Below the pieces are notes generated by a model, which was not told the DNA's origin, did not search any database, and was given only the letters and a program-made list of their open reading frames with translations. Below are positions 39,114-46,844 of a DNA stretch of 62,046 nucleotides, piece after piece. This DNA is from a virus, in IMG/VR virus record IMGVR_UViG_3300009181_000079, positions 1 to 62,046 of that record. The stretch is one strand, 5' to 3'. Numbering within the stretch: the first letter of the stretch is position 1; every line of letters begins with the position of its first letter. The translations under genes were made by a program, and so were the position numbers.

Positions 39114-41039
39114 ATGTCAGCCAGGCGCGATCTTGAATTTATTATAAGCCTCTCTGACGAGGAGCCCGACAATCATCTTCTCCGAAACGCCGCCATGCTT
39201 TCCGGCATAGGCGCGATTGGAATAATCGGGCACAAAGGCGGAAGGCTGATGGATACTATCCGCAAGTCCTACAAGGCTGGCGCCAAAGAAATCGTAGGAC
39301 GCACTGGCCCAGCGGTGGAAGCGGTCAGGGCAGCGGCGGACAACATCCAGAACGCAACCGCATGGACATCGGACGTTGGTAGGCTTTGGGGCGCAGTGAA
39401 TGGCCCGCAGGCTGTGCAGAGGGCGGTCAGGGGCGCGAAGCACATCAAGGAGTTTCCAGCGATGGTGCGTGAGGGCATGAATGATCCGAACTCAGCAAGC
39501 TCGCTTGGTGGAAGAATTGGTAGGCGCCTCGGTAAAGCATGGAGATCGGCCGCCGAATCATTCAACTCTGCTCCGGCAGGAATGCCAGTTCACATGTCCG
39601 CCCGCGAGGAGCTTAATGAGATCCGGTTTGGGTATAGCTGGTCAGCCGATCCATTGAAGGTAGAGGCGCAGGGTGGATGGGATGTCGCCAAAGCGAGAAT
39701 CGAAACCGACGAAGGCGGCTTCATGGATGAGAATATCGCCCGGAATAAAAAGCGAGGAGTCTTGAACGCAATCAAGCGACTCAACGGGCGTCCGAGATTG
39801 AATCCATTCCTATACCACGACAAGGCAGGACATTCAGCGGCCTTCAAAAAGGCGAACCCTCACTGGGAGACCAATAGCACCGGCATGTTCTCCGCCCGCG
39901 ATCAACTGGATGAGATCCGGTTTGGGATTATGGGCGATCTCTGGAAAGGGATTCCCGGCAAGACATGGGCTGGAAGCATCGGTCGTGCCGCTGGCGCTGG
40001 GGCTCTACAAGGAGGAGCTGTCGGAGCTGGAATTGGCGCAATAGGCGGCGGCATTAGCGGAGCGATGAGCGATGATCCAAACAAGGGATTCATCAGCGGG
40101 GCCGCAGGTGGAGCACTCAAGGGTGGCGCAATCGGAGCCGGGCTTGGCGCAGCGGGATACGCTGGGATTCACGCAGCAGCCCCAGCAATTAGCCGATGGG
40201 GCGGGAAGCACCTTCCGAGCAGCATTGGCCCAGAAGGGGCGAAACTTGGGAGGGACCTCAACTCACTCAACCACCAGATCAGGGCCAGGGGATACAAGGG
40301 AAGACTAGGGGACGCAGGGAAGTATAACACACCTACATTATTAGCCAGGCACTCACTTGACTCCATTATTCAGATGTCCATGGAAGAGCCCACAGAACGC
40401 ACCAAGCGCGCGTCGAAGGGGAACTGGGCGGCAAAGATCGACCCAAAGGTAGTGCGCGGGGCCATTAGCGACAAGGAATCGAGGAGGCTTGCGCGCGAGG
40501 CTATTGAGAAAATCGCAAAGATCGGGAAGACGGCGCTCTCCGCCCGCGATCAGCTCAACACCATCCTCTTCAAAAGCATCGCCCGAGACGATCTTCAGAT
40601 GCCGGATGCGTGGATATGGAATCAGGAGGGCGGTAAATTCGGACCCGCAAACCATGGGCAAGTGCGCGCCGCCATGGCGGACCCGGATAACTACGCAGGC
40701 CCGCAGATCATCCGCAAAGTGAGCTACGGCGGACCAAGGATGCGAGTCAATCTGAAGAATGGAAAGAAAACCGTGCGTGACAGGTCCGGGGCAGAGAGAG
40801 AGCTGAGCGCCCGAGATCAACTAAATCTCATCACCTTCGGCGTTGACGCCAACGGCAAGCTCCACAACTCCAAGGGAGAGTTCGGAGGGGATAACGACGC
40901 TGTAGCGCATCCCGAAGCTATGAGAATGACATACCAGCGCGCAGCGGGCCTCGGGGCCACTGCCGGGGCTGCTGGAGTGGCTGGCGGCATGGGAATGAAA
41001 GCTCTCATCGAAAAACTCAAGGGACTGAAGCGCAAATGA
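39114..41039 (+). CDS. Modular virion protein with repeated SARDQL-type peptides
   Basis: 641 residues. Modules are delimited by MSARRDLEF (N-terminus), SAREELNEIRF (ending at 172), SARDQLDEIRF (ending at 270), SLDSIIQM, SARDQLNTILF (ending at 486) and SARDQLNLITF (ending at 575). Between them lie glycine-zipper segments (about 280-355 and 610-635) and basic helical spacers. The N-terminal HLLRNAAM unit resembles the duplicated module of the previous gene. The layout suggests repeated gene fusion of units that each began with the same N-terminal tag. Confidence 0.65.
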   Translation: MSARRDLEFIISLSDEEPDNHLLRNAAMLSGIGAIGIIGHKGGRLMDTIRKSYKAGAKEIVGRTGPAVEAVRAAADNIQNATAWTSDVGRLWGAVNGPQAVQRAVRGAKHIKEFPAMVREGMNDPNSASSLGGRIGRRLGKAWRSAAESFNSAPAGMPVHMSAREELNEIRFGYSWSADPLKVEAQGGWDVAKARIETDEGGFMDENIARNKKRGVLNAIKRLNGRPRLNPFLYHDKAGHSAAFKKANPHWETNSTGMFSARDQLDEIRFGIMGDLWKGIPGKTWAGSIGRAAGAGALQGGAVGAGIGAIGGGISGAMSDDPNKGFISGAAGGALKGGAIGAGLGAAGYAGIHAAAPAISRWGGKHLPSSIGPEGAKLGRDLNSLNHQIRARGYKGRLGDAGKYNTPTLLARHSLDSIIQMSMEEPTERTKRASKGNWAAKIDPKVVRGAISDKESRRLAREAIEKIAKIGKTALSARDQLNTILFKSIARDDLQMPDAWIWNQEGGKFGPANHGQVRAAMADPDNYAGPQIIRKVSYGGPRMRVNLKNGKKTVRDRSGAERELSARDQLNLITFGVDANGKLHNSKGEFGGDNDAVAHPEAMRMTYQRAAGLGATAGAAGVAGGMGMKALIEKLKGLKRK

Positions 41040-41329
41040 ACCGCCTCGTCCTGCTCAACCAGAAGCTCGACAGGCTGATTGAGTTCTCTCCGTCATGGAC
41101 GCGCAAGGCCGGCAAGTCAGACTCCGGAGGGCTGAATGAAAAGGGCCGCAAATCTTACGAACGAGCGAATCCAGGATCAAACCTCAAAGCACCGCAGCCC
41201 GAGGGAGGCTCACGCAGGGACTCCTTCTGCGCTCGGATGCGAGGGATGAAGAAGAAGCTCACCAGCGCGAAAACAGCAAACGACCCGGACAGCAGGATCA
41301 ATAAAAGCCTGCGCGCCTGGAAGTGCTGA
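41036..41329 (+). CDS. Small virion-associated basic protein
   Basis: 97 residues. N-terminal LNQKLDRLIEF tag (7-17), then a strongly basic, Gly/Ser-rich body ending in KKLTSAKTANDPDSRINKSLRAWKC. The sequence KGRKSYERANPGSNLKAP resembles the short DUF6321-like basic proteins often seen near phage head genes. It overlaps the preceding gene by ATGA and precedes the protease gene. Confidence 0.55.
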   Translation: MNRLVLLNQKLDRLIEFSPSWTRKAGKSDSGGLNEKGRKSYERANPGSNLKAPQPEGGSRRDSFCARMRGMKKKLTSAKTANDPDSRINKSLRAWKC

Positions 41330-41365
41330 GCGCGAACACCTTCGATTGACATAGGAGACTTCGGC

Positions 41366-42703
41366 ATGAGCCAAGTCATCCGATTCCACAACGCAAAAGC
41401 CTTCACCGGACTCACTGGACAAGTGAGATTTGATGAGGCGAAGATCCTCGGCGTGTCCCTTATCACTTCCAATCTGGAAGCGGAGGGACACAACCTGTTT
41501 GTGGACAACACCACCCTGACGCAGCTTCATGCGCTCGGCAAAGAGATGGGTCAGATACCCGTCACACAGAACCACGAAGGAGGGATCGAGGAGGTCAATG
41601 GCTGGATTGAAAACATTCGTTTCGATGGGGACAAACTCCGTGGTGATTGGTGCCTCCTACAGACCCACAAAGACACGCCTACGATGCTGGAGCGCGCGGA
41701 GAAACAACCCACCACATTCGGACTGTCTCTCGCCTTCAAAGGAGACCCGAAAGGAGTGCTACACATGGGCAAGCGTTGCGCTCGTGCAGAGAAGCTTTTG
41801 AGCGCAGACGTGGTGAAGCGTCCAGCAGCCAACCCTGGCGGTTTGTTCAGCGCAAAAGACACACCTTCCGTTGACAACAAGAAAATAGTCGAACTTAACA
41901 ATATGCCACAAGATCCCAACACCAATCAAGAGCCCACGATGGCTGATGTCCTCGCGCAAATCCAATCGCTCACACAGCATGTGCAGCAGTTGGGCGAAGT
42001 CCAGTCGCAAATCGTCGGACACATCAACGAGAGCACCGAGAACCAAGGCGATGAAGGTCTCACCGCTGAGCAGCTCGAACAACTCCACAACTCCAGCGAT
42101 GAGCAGCTTGCCGAACTCGGCCTGACTCGCGATGAAGTGGACGCAGCGGTTTCCGAATACAACGCCAGCGTCGAATCGCAGGGCGCAGAAGGCGAGCAAG
42201 GCGCAGAAAACGCTGAGCAGGGCCAAGGCGAAATGGCAACGGCAGGCGCAGGTATGGAAACCGGCGCACCCGGCGGGGCTACGATGATGCACGCAATGCA
42301 CCGCGAGCTCATCCAGCTCAAGGCTGAGATCAACCGCGAGAAGAACTCCAAGAAGATGGCAGCCGAGACTATCCAATTCCAGGAGGTCGAAAACAAGATT
42401 ACGCTACTCGCCGCACAGCGCGACCAGGCCATCCAGCTCGCTGAGATGGTTGTGTCCGAAAACGAAGCCCTCAATCTTCACATCAAAACCGGCACGCGCC
42501 CAGTGGCAGTCGGAGTTGATGAAGGTGTCCGCCTCTTCAGCGCCAACGGCTATGGTGAACTCCATCCGTTCCAACATCGCATCAAACAAATCATGCTGGA
42601 ATCCAAAGTGACGGAAGGCAAAGCCCTCCTGCTGGCCAGCAGAGAGAACTCCGCTCAACACGCCGACTGGCTCCAGTCCCAGGGCCGCACAATCAACGCC
42701 TAA
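41366..42703 (+). CDS. Prohead protease fused to a scaffold-like domain
   Basis: 445 residues. Protease half (about 20-160): the PVTQNHEGG, IENIRFDGDKLRGDW, TFGLSLAFKG and ADVVKRPAANPGG stretches fit Mu gpI/U35-type prohead proteases, with H70 and S121 as candidate catalytic residues. Residues 161-180 (FSAKD ... NKKIVELNN) form a linker that resembles the SAR-x-x-L tags of the neighbouring proteins and may be the self-cleavage region. The second half is a Gln/Glu-rich coiled coil typical of scaffolds. N-terminal QVIRF and QVRF also match the tag. Start 14 bases after TTGACA. Confidence 0.75.
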   Translation: MSQVIRFHNAKAFTGLTGQVRFDEAKILGVSLITSNLEAEGHNLFVDNTTLTQLHALGKEMGQIPVTQNHEGGIEEVNGWIENIRFDGDKLRGDWCLLQTHKDTPTMLERAEKQPTTFGLSLAFKGDPKGVLHMGKRCARAEKLLSADVVKRPAANPGGLFSAKDTPSVDNKKIVELNNMPQDPNTNQEPTMADVLAQIQSLTQHVQQLGEVQSQIVGHINESTENQGDEGLTAEQLEQLHNSSDEQLAELGLTRDEVDAAVSEYNASVESQGAEGEQGAENAEQGQGEMATAGAGMETGAPGGATMMHAMHRELIQLKAEINREKNSKKMAAETIQFQEVENKITLLAAQRDQAIQLAEMVVSENEALNLHIKTGTRPVAVGVDEGVRLFSANGYGELHPFQHRIKQIMLESKVTEGKALLLASRENSAQHADWLQSQGRTINA

Positions 42704-42722
42704 CACTCTACACTAACAACAC

Positions 42723-43454
42723 ATGAACATCTCACCTGTTATCTCACTGCCAGTCAGCGCGGATCTCTCTTCCGGCAAAGAGTATGAATGCGTGAAGCTC
42801 ACCTCGACAGGGGTGGCTATCGCAACCAGCATCACGGATCGCATCATCGGCACATTGCTTCGCGGCAATGACGCCCCTGCTAACGGTCAATCCGCTGTCG
42901 GAATGGCCTGCGACGTGTTCCTCACCGCCGGCAACGGTCTGCACTTCGTCAAGGTCGGCAACGACACTGCGATTACGGCTGGTGACGAGCTGGAGCAAGA
43001 CGCCACTGATGGCCGCGTTGTGAAGCGCGTAGCTGGCGCAGCAGTCGGTCAGGCTGTTGATTCATGCCCCGCATCCAGTGATGGTGGAGTCATCCGGGCA
43101 ATCATGTTCCCTCCTCCACAGCAGGGCGTCCTCGGCACCGCCGGGGCTGTCACGCAGCTTACCAACGCCTCCACGGGCGTAACGGTCAACGCTCTCAGCG
43201 GAGCAATCACCACGGTCGCTCTCACGGCAGCAGCCGCAGGGGAAATCCGCTTCACGGTCACGAACAGCTTTATGGCAATCGGCGACACAGTGAGCTTCTC
43301 CACCACCTACAACGGCGGAGGCACTCCAATCATCGGATCGGCACTCAACGTGACCGCAGGAACCTTCGATGTCGTAGTCACCAACTTGCACGCCAGCGCG
43401 GCTCTTGATGCCCTCATGGTCATCAACTTCGTGATCAACAAGGCAGCCGTCTAA
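42723..43454 (+). CDS. Head decoration protein
   Basis: 243 residues. The N-terminal part (about 1-110) follows the DUF2190/lambda gpD-type decoration pattern: SADLSSGKEYECVKLTSTGVA, FLTAGNGLHFVKVGNDTAITAGDELEQDATDGRVVK. The C-terminal half is an extra beta-sandwich (GAVTQLTNASTGVTVNAL ... DTVSFSTTYNGGGTP) likely exposed on the capsid. It sits between the protease and the major capsid protein, the usual place. Confidence 0.7.
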   Translation: MNISPVISLPVSADLSSGKEYECVKLTSTGVAIATSITDRIIGTLLRGNDAPANGQSAVGMACDVFLTAGNGLHFVKVGNDTAITAGDELEQDATDGRVVKRVAGAAVGQAVDSCPASSDGGVIRAIMFPPPQQGVLGTAGAVTQLTNASTGVTVNALSGAITTVALTAAAAGEIRFTVTNSFMAIGDTVSFSTTYNGGGTPIIGSALNVTAGTFDVVVTNLHASAALDALMVINFVINKAAV

Positions 43455-43482
43455 CCAATCACCACCACAATAAAACACTAAT

Positions 43483-44505
43483 ATGTTCAACACCGTTGAC
43501 TCAGTTCCAAGGACAGACATCAGCACTGCGCTGATGGAGGCTGTCGGCCAAAAGAAGCAGTTTGTCGCGCAAGCCCTCTTGCCGATTTACGACTCGCCAA
43601 CGGAAGTTGGTCGGTATCCACGCTTCCGCAAACAGGCTTCCGAGCTGCTCCGCGCAGGTCGTAGCCCTAGCGACACCACTACATTCAACAGCTCTACCAA
43701 GCGTGGTTCCACTGGCACCTACAATGAACTGACCCGCAAGTTCGAGTGGGATAGCTACCAGACCGAGGAATACGGTTTGGAAGAGCGCATCGACGACAAA
43801 GTTCGCACCCGTATGCGGAACTTCTTTGATGCGGACATGATCACAGCAGACCTGCTCATGAACTCCCTGATGCTCGACTACGAGATGGAAGTCTCGGCAA
43901 AGTTGAACACCACGGTTGGCACCGACGCCGCCGAGGGCTTCGTGCAGACCGCTGCAGGCGTGAACTACACGGAAACGCTCATTGCAACAGCGGATGTGCC
44001 GAAAGACATGAACGCAGTTATCGAGCGCCTCACATTACTCGGCACGGATCCTTCCGAGCTGACGGCAGTGATGTCTCTCACGGTTTGGAACTACCTCCGC
44101 CGCACCACGAAGCTCCAGACCTACGTGTATGGCTTCCTGAACGTGACGCAGGGTGGCTCGCAAATCACCGAGCAGATGTTTGCTCAAGCTTTCGGAATCG
44201 CCGGCCTCCTGGTCGCTCGCAAGTCCGTGGACACCGCCATGAAAGGCAAGGCCGCAAGCCTCGTGCCTGTCTGGGGCAACACCAACATCTTTGTCGGCAA
44301 ACTCGGCGAGGGAGACTTTATGAACGGCGGCGTGGGTCGCACAATCACCTGGGGCGCAGACAGCCCCGGAGGCTTGTTCACCTCTGAGCAGTATCGCGAC
44401 GAGAAGCGCCGCGGTGATATGCTCCGTGTGCGCAGCAACCGGTCGTTGAAAATCATTGACCCTACTTGCGGCCAGCTCATCGCTACGAACTACAGCGCAA
44501 GCTAA
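43483..44505 (+). CDS. Major capsid protein, lambda gpE/HK97-fold family
   Basis: 340 residues, the expected length for a gpE-like capsid protein. It shows the usual N-arm (RTDISTALMEAVGQKKQFVAQALLP), the E-loop region (YPRFRKQASELLRAGRS), LTRKFEWDSYQTEEYGLEERID, and the P-domain MNAVIERLTLLGTDPSELTAVMS. The C-terminus (VRSNRSLKIIDPTCGQLIA) is also typical. It forms the icosahedral shell. A strong hairpin terminator follows at 44526, so it may be the last gene of a head transcript. Confidence 0.85.
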   Translation: MFNTVDSVPRTDISTALMEAVGQKKQFVAQALLPIYDSPTEVGRYPRFRKQASELLRAGRSPSDTTTFNSSTKRGSTGTYNELTRKFEWDSYQTEEYGLEERIDDKVRTRMRNFFDADMITADLLMNSLMLDYEMEVSAKLNTTVGTDAAEGFVQTAAGVNYTETLIATADVPKDMNAVIERLTLLGTDPSELTAVMSLTVWNYLRRTTKLQTYVYGFLNVTQGGSQITEQMFAQAFGIAGLLVARKSVDTAMKGKAASLVPVWGNTNIFVGKLGEGDFMNGGVGRTITWGADSPGGLFTSEQYRDEKRRGDMLRVRSNRSLKIIDPTCGQLIATNYSAS

Positions 44506-44525
44506 GAACTTGGGGGGAGAATAGA

Positions 44526-44566
44526 AATCGGCCTCACTGGGAAACTGGTGGGGCCGATTCTCTTTC
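44526..44566 (+). terminator. Hairpin terminator after the major capsid gene
   Basis: A 12-bp stem with one G-U pair (AATCGGCCTCAC 44526-44537 and GTGGGGCCGATT 44548-44559) encloses a 10-base loop and is followed by CTCTTTCC. It lies 20 bases after the capsid stop. It would separate the head operon from the tail genes and reduce read-through. Confidence 0.7.
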
Positions 44567-44589
44567 CGGTTGACTCTCTCACCTTCGGT

Positions 44590-44925
44590 ATGTCCACATT
44601 CACAGACGGCATGGATGACGCCAACATCGCCTTCGGGGTGGATGCGGGCGAGGAGTTCACAGTGGTCAGGGGCGGCAATCCTGGGACCTACACGGCTATC
44701 AGCATCGACAGTCTCACAGCGGGATCCATCGTGGCGCCTGGCGGATTTAAGGGCGAGACCAAGACGATAATTTTTCTGCGAGACACCGTGCTGGCCGCCA
44801 GCGGGCTCGACACGGGCTCCGTGGTGATCGTCCGGGGTGAGAGAGGCAGAATCTCCGACATCGCCAAGGACGGGGACAATACGCTCGTGCTGAGCGTTGA
44901 ATCAGCGGGGGCTAAGTTATCATGA
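44590..44925 (+). CDS. Probable head-completion or adaptor protein
   Basis: 111 residues from the ATG at 44590, chosen because the ATG at 44548 falls inside the terminator stem and because TTGACT lies 14 bases upstream. All-beta pattern (EEFTVVRGGNPGTYTAI; GSIVAPGGFKGETKTIIF; VVIVRGERGRISDI). Position after the capsid gene and before the tail-terminator-like gene suggests head-completion. Not recognised by family. Confidence 0.5.
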   Translation: MSTFTDGMDDANIAFGVDAGEEFTVVRGGNPGTYTAISIDSLTAGSIVAPGGFKGETKTIIFLRDTVLAASGLDTGSVVIVRGERGRISDIAKDGDNTLVLSVESAGAKLS

Positions 44926-45335
44926 GCGCAGACATAAAACATCAGTGTGAGCTTTTCCTGTGCGAGAAGCTGGCTTTAGCAGTGGCGGATCACACGTTCT
45001 ATCCGTATCACGGCGGGACAGCAGCCTTGGACGCAGAGGAGATCGAGCCTCCGTTCACCGTGGTCATGCTGGACGGCGCAGAGAAAACCCATCCGAACGA
45101 GGGAACCTGGATTTGCAATGGAACCATACAAACAATTACCCACTCCAAAGAAACCAGTGTTCAGGCCCACACCGACCTATCCCGTTCGGTTTATGCGGCG
45201 CTGGATCTATCTCCGCAAGCGACCGAGACATTCGTTCTTCATGGGATCGACATCACCAAAGTTAGCACCGCCGAGGACGACCAACTCCATTGCAGGGCCA
45301 CGGTAATTGCCTTCACCGCCGGGGTGAGCGGGTAG
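44922..45335 (+). CDS. Tail-terminator-like protein
   Basis: 137 residues, starting in the ATGA overlap. Alpha/beta pattern with an N-terminal helix (IKHQCELFLCEKLALAV), strands (FTVVMLDGAEKTHPNEGTW) and a central helix (VQAHTDLSRSVYAALDL). Size and place (between head completion and tail tube) fit the lambda gpU family. Similarity is positional and by fold pattern only. Confidence 0.5.
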   Translation: MSADIKHQCELFLCEKLALAVADHTFYPYHGGTAALDAEEIEPPFTVVMLDGAEKTHPNEGTWICNGTIQTITHSKETSVQAHTDLSRSVYAALDLSPQATETFVLHGIDITKVSTAEDDQLHCRATVIAFTAGVSG

Positions 45336-45365
45336 CGGAATGTTGACACTCCGGAAAAAGATACT

Positions 45366-45749
45366 ATGGCAAACAATGAATTTCACGGGCAAAGTTACGT
45401 CTTCGGATTCGAGTCCACAGACGCACCGACAATCACCAATTTCTCGGCTCGCACTGCTGAGCTGACCTACGAGCCTGAAATCTTTGTCCAGGCCACCGAT
45501 GGCGAGGGGCTCACGGAGGCAGTCGCCCTGACCAAAGCCACCCACCGCAAGATCACTGGAACCTTCACTGGCTACATCGCGGCCGGCTTCTCTGGCAACT
45601 CGATCGCGAACACTTTCAACTTCACGGTGAACAACGTTTCTCGCTACTTCATCGTCAAATCCATTTCCGACCCTCGCAAGAAGGGCGAATACGCAGAGGT
45701 ATCTCTCTCTGTTGAGAGCTACGCCCTCGTCACTGGAGCCGCAGCTTAA
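45366..45749 (+). CDS. Candidate tail tube protein
   Basis: 127 residues, beta-rich throughout (GQSYVFGFESTDAPTITNFS; TYEPEIFVQATDG; KITGTFTGYIAAGFSGNSI; RYFIVKSISDP). It lies before the tape measure region, and its length and pattern fit tail-tube subunits. The start is preceded by TTGACA 17 bases upstream and no Shine-Dalgarno site. The next gene is another candidate for this role. Confidence 0.5.
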   Translation: MANNEFHGQSYVFGFESTDAPTITNFSARTAELTYEPEIFVQATDGEGLTEAVALTKATHRKITGTFTGYIAAGFSGNSIANTFNFTVNNVSRYFIVKSISDPRKKGEYAEVSLSVESYALVTGAAA

Positions 45750-45784
45750 CTTTAACCAAAGCAACCACATAACCAACTAATACC

Positions 45785-46171
45785 ATGGCCAACGAAATTA
45801 AAGTAGCAATGAGTCTCTCGATTACCAAGTCGAACAACACCGCCAGCGGGTCAATCAGCACCTCGCAAACTTTGGCTGGAAACAACTTCGGACAGAATGT
45901 GGCTACGGCCCCTCTTTCCGGCGGCACCGCTGAGCTTCTTCCTGTGGGAGAGCTGACTACCTATGGTGGCTGGTTCTACATCAAAAATGTTGAACCCACA
46001 AACACCACGGTCAACTTGAATGTCTATCAGAACGGGGTTACTGGCACTGTCTTGATTGGAACGCTCGCAAATGGCGAGGCATTCTTATTCAAGCCTGCTG
46101 CGGCCCCTGGAATCAGAGGCGATCACGCTACGTTGACCGCAGACTACGCAGTGGTGTATTGCGAGCCGTAG
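45785..46171 (+). CDS. Beta-rich virion protein, alternative tail tube candidate
   Basis: 128 residues. N-terminal strands (EIKVAMSLSITKSNNTASG), then AELLPVGELTTYGGWFYIKNVEPTNTTVNLNVYQNG, a jelly-roll-like arrangement typical of small phage beta-proteins. It ends in TADYAVVYCEP. It is behind a long A/C-rich leader (ACCACATAACCAACTAATACC) with no Shine-Dalgarno site. One of this and the preceding gene is probably the tail tube; the other may be a decoration protein. Confidence 0.45.
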   Translation: MANEIKVAMSLSITKSNNTASGSISTSQTLAGNNFGQNVATAPLSGGTAELLPVGELTTYGGWFYIKNVEPTNTTVNLNVYQNGVTGTVLIGTLANGEAFLFKPAAAPGIRGDHATLTADYAVVYCEP

Positions 46172-46181
46172 GCCATCGGCC

Positions 46182-46838
46182 ATGGCGGTCGATCCTAAAT
46201 TCCTTGCTGCCTGGATCGACGGGCAGCCTGATTCGGAATGGTCGGGCACGAGTATCTTCGGGCACAAGCTCCGTAAGTTCTCGCTCTGGCATAGAACCCT
46301 ACTCAAGGCTGTTGACTCGCCATTCATGCGCAAGGGGAGTGTCGCACTGTTCGACCTCCGTAATGCAGTAGGCATCTGCAAGCTCAAGTATCCGGACTCC
46401 CGGATTGTCAGACCAAAGCTCGGGCCGTTCTTAATGACCCTCGGGTTAATCACCAGGGGCTTGCTGTCGCGTCGGAAGCCTCAAGCCGACACGAAGGAGC
46501 CGAACATACTTCAGAAAGCGCTGGCGAGGCGTATAACCGCTTTCCTGGAATACTGCGGGGACTACCTGCAAGAACCGGAATACACGATCATCCCGCCTGA
46601 CATCAAGGGCGGCACCAAAAACACTCCCAGAGGGCAAGCCCCCGATGAGCTTCAGCACGCATCAGAGTTGATAGCCTGGTCAGGGTGGAGTGAGGATGTC
46701 GTCTGGAATCTCCCTCTTGGTAAAGCGAGCTGGTATCGAGCAATGGCCCGGAAAGCAACGGGTCTTGATGTAGATTTCACCACGCCTGAAGAGAAAGCAT
46801 TCCAGGCACAACTTCCGGAGTCATTCAAACATAGGTAA
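46182..46838 (+). CDS. Uncharacterised protein before the tape measure
   Basis: 218 residues. Basic and helical, with RKFSLWHRTLLKAVDSPFMRKGSVALFDLRNAVGICKLKYP (about 31-71). Lies where tail assembly chaperone genes are normally found, between the tail tube and the tape measure. No overlapping frameshift product was found, so if it is a chaperone it lacks the usual G-GT pair. Not recognised. Confidence 0.4.
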   Translation: MAVDPKFLAAWIDGQPDSEWSGTSIFGHKLRKFSLWHRTLLKAVDSPFMRKGSVALFDLRNAVGICKLKYPDSRIVRPKLGPFLMTLGLITRGLLSRRKPQADTKEPNILQKALARRITAFLEYCGDYLQEPEYTIIPPDIKGGTKNTPRGQAPDELQHASELIAWSGWSEDVVWNLPLGKASWYRAMARKATGLDVDFTTPEEKAFQAQLPESFKHR

Positions 46839-46844
46839 TATCGA

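Noticed and set aside
44548-44589. Upstream ATG for the gene after the capsid
   Set aside because: It lies in the 3' arm of the hairpin terminator; the ATG at 44590 has the recurrent TTGACT 14 bases upstream.
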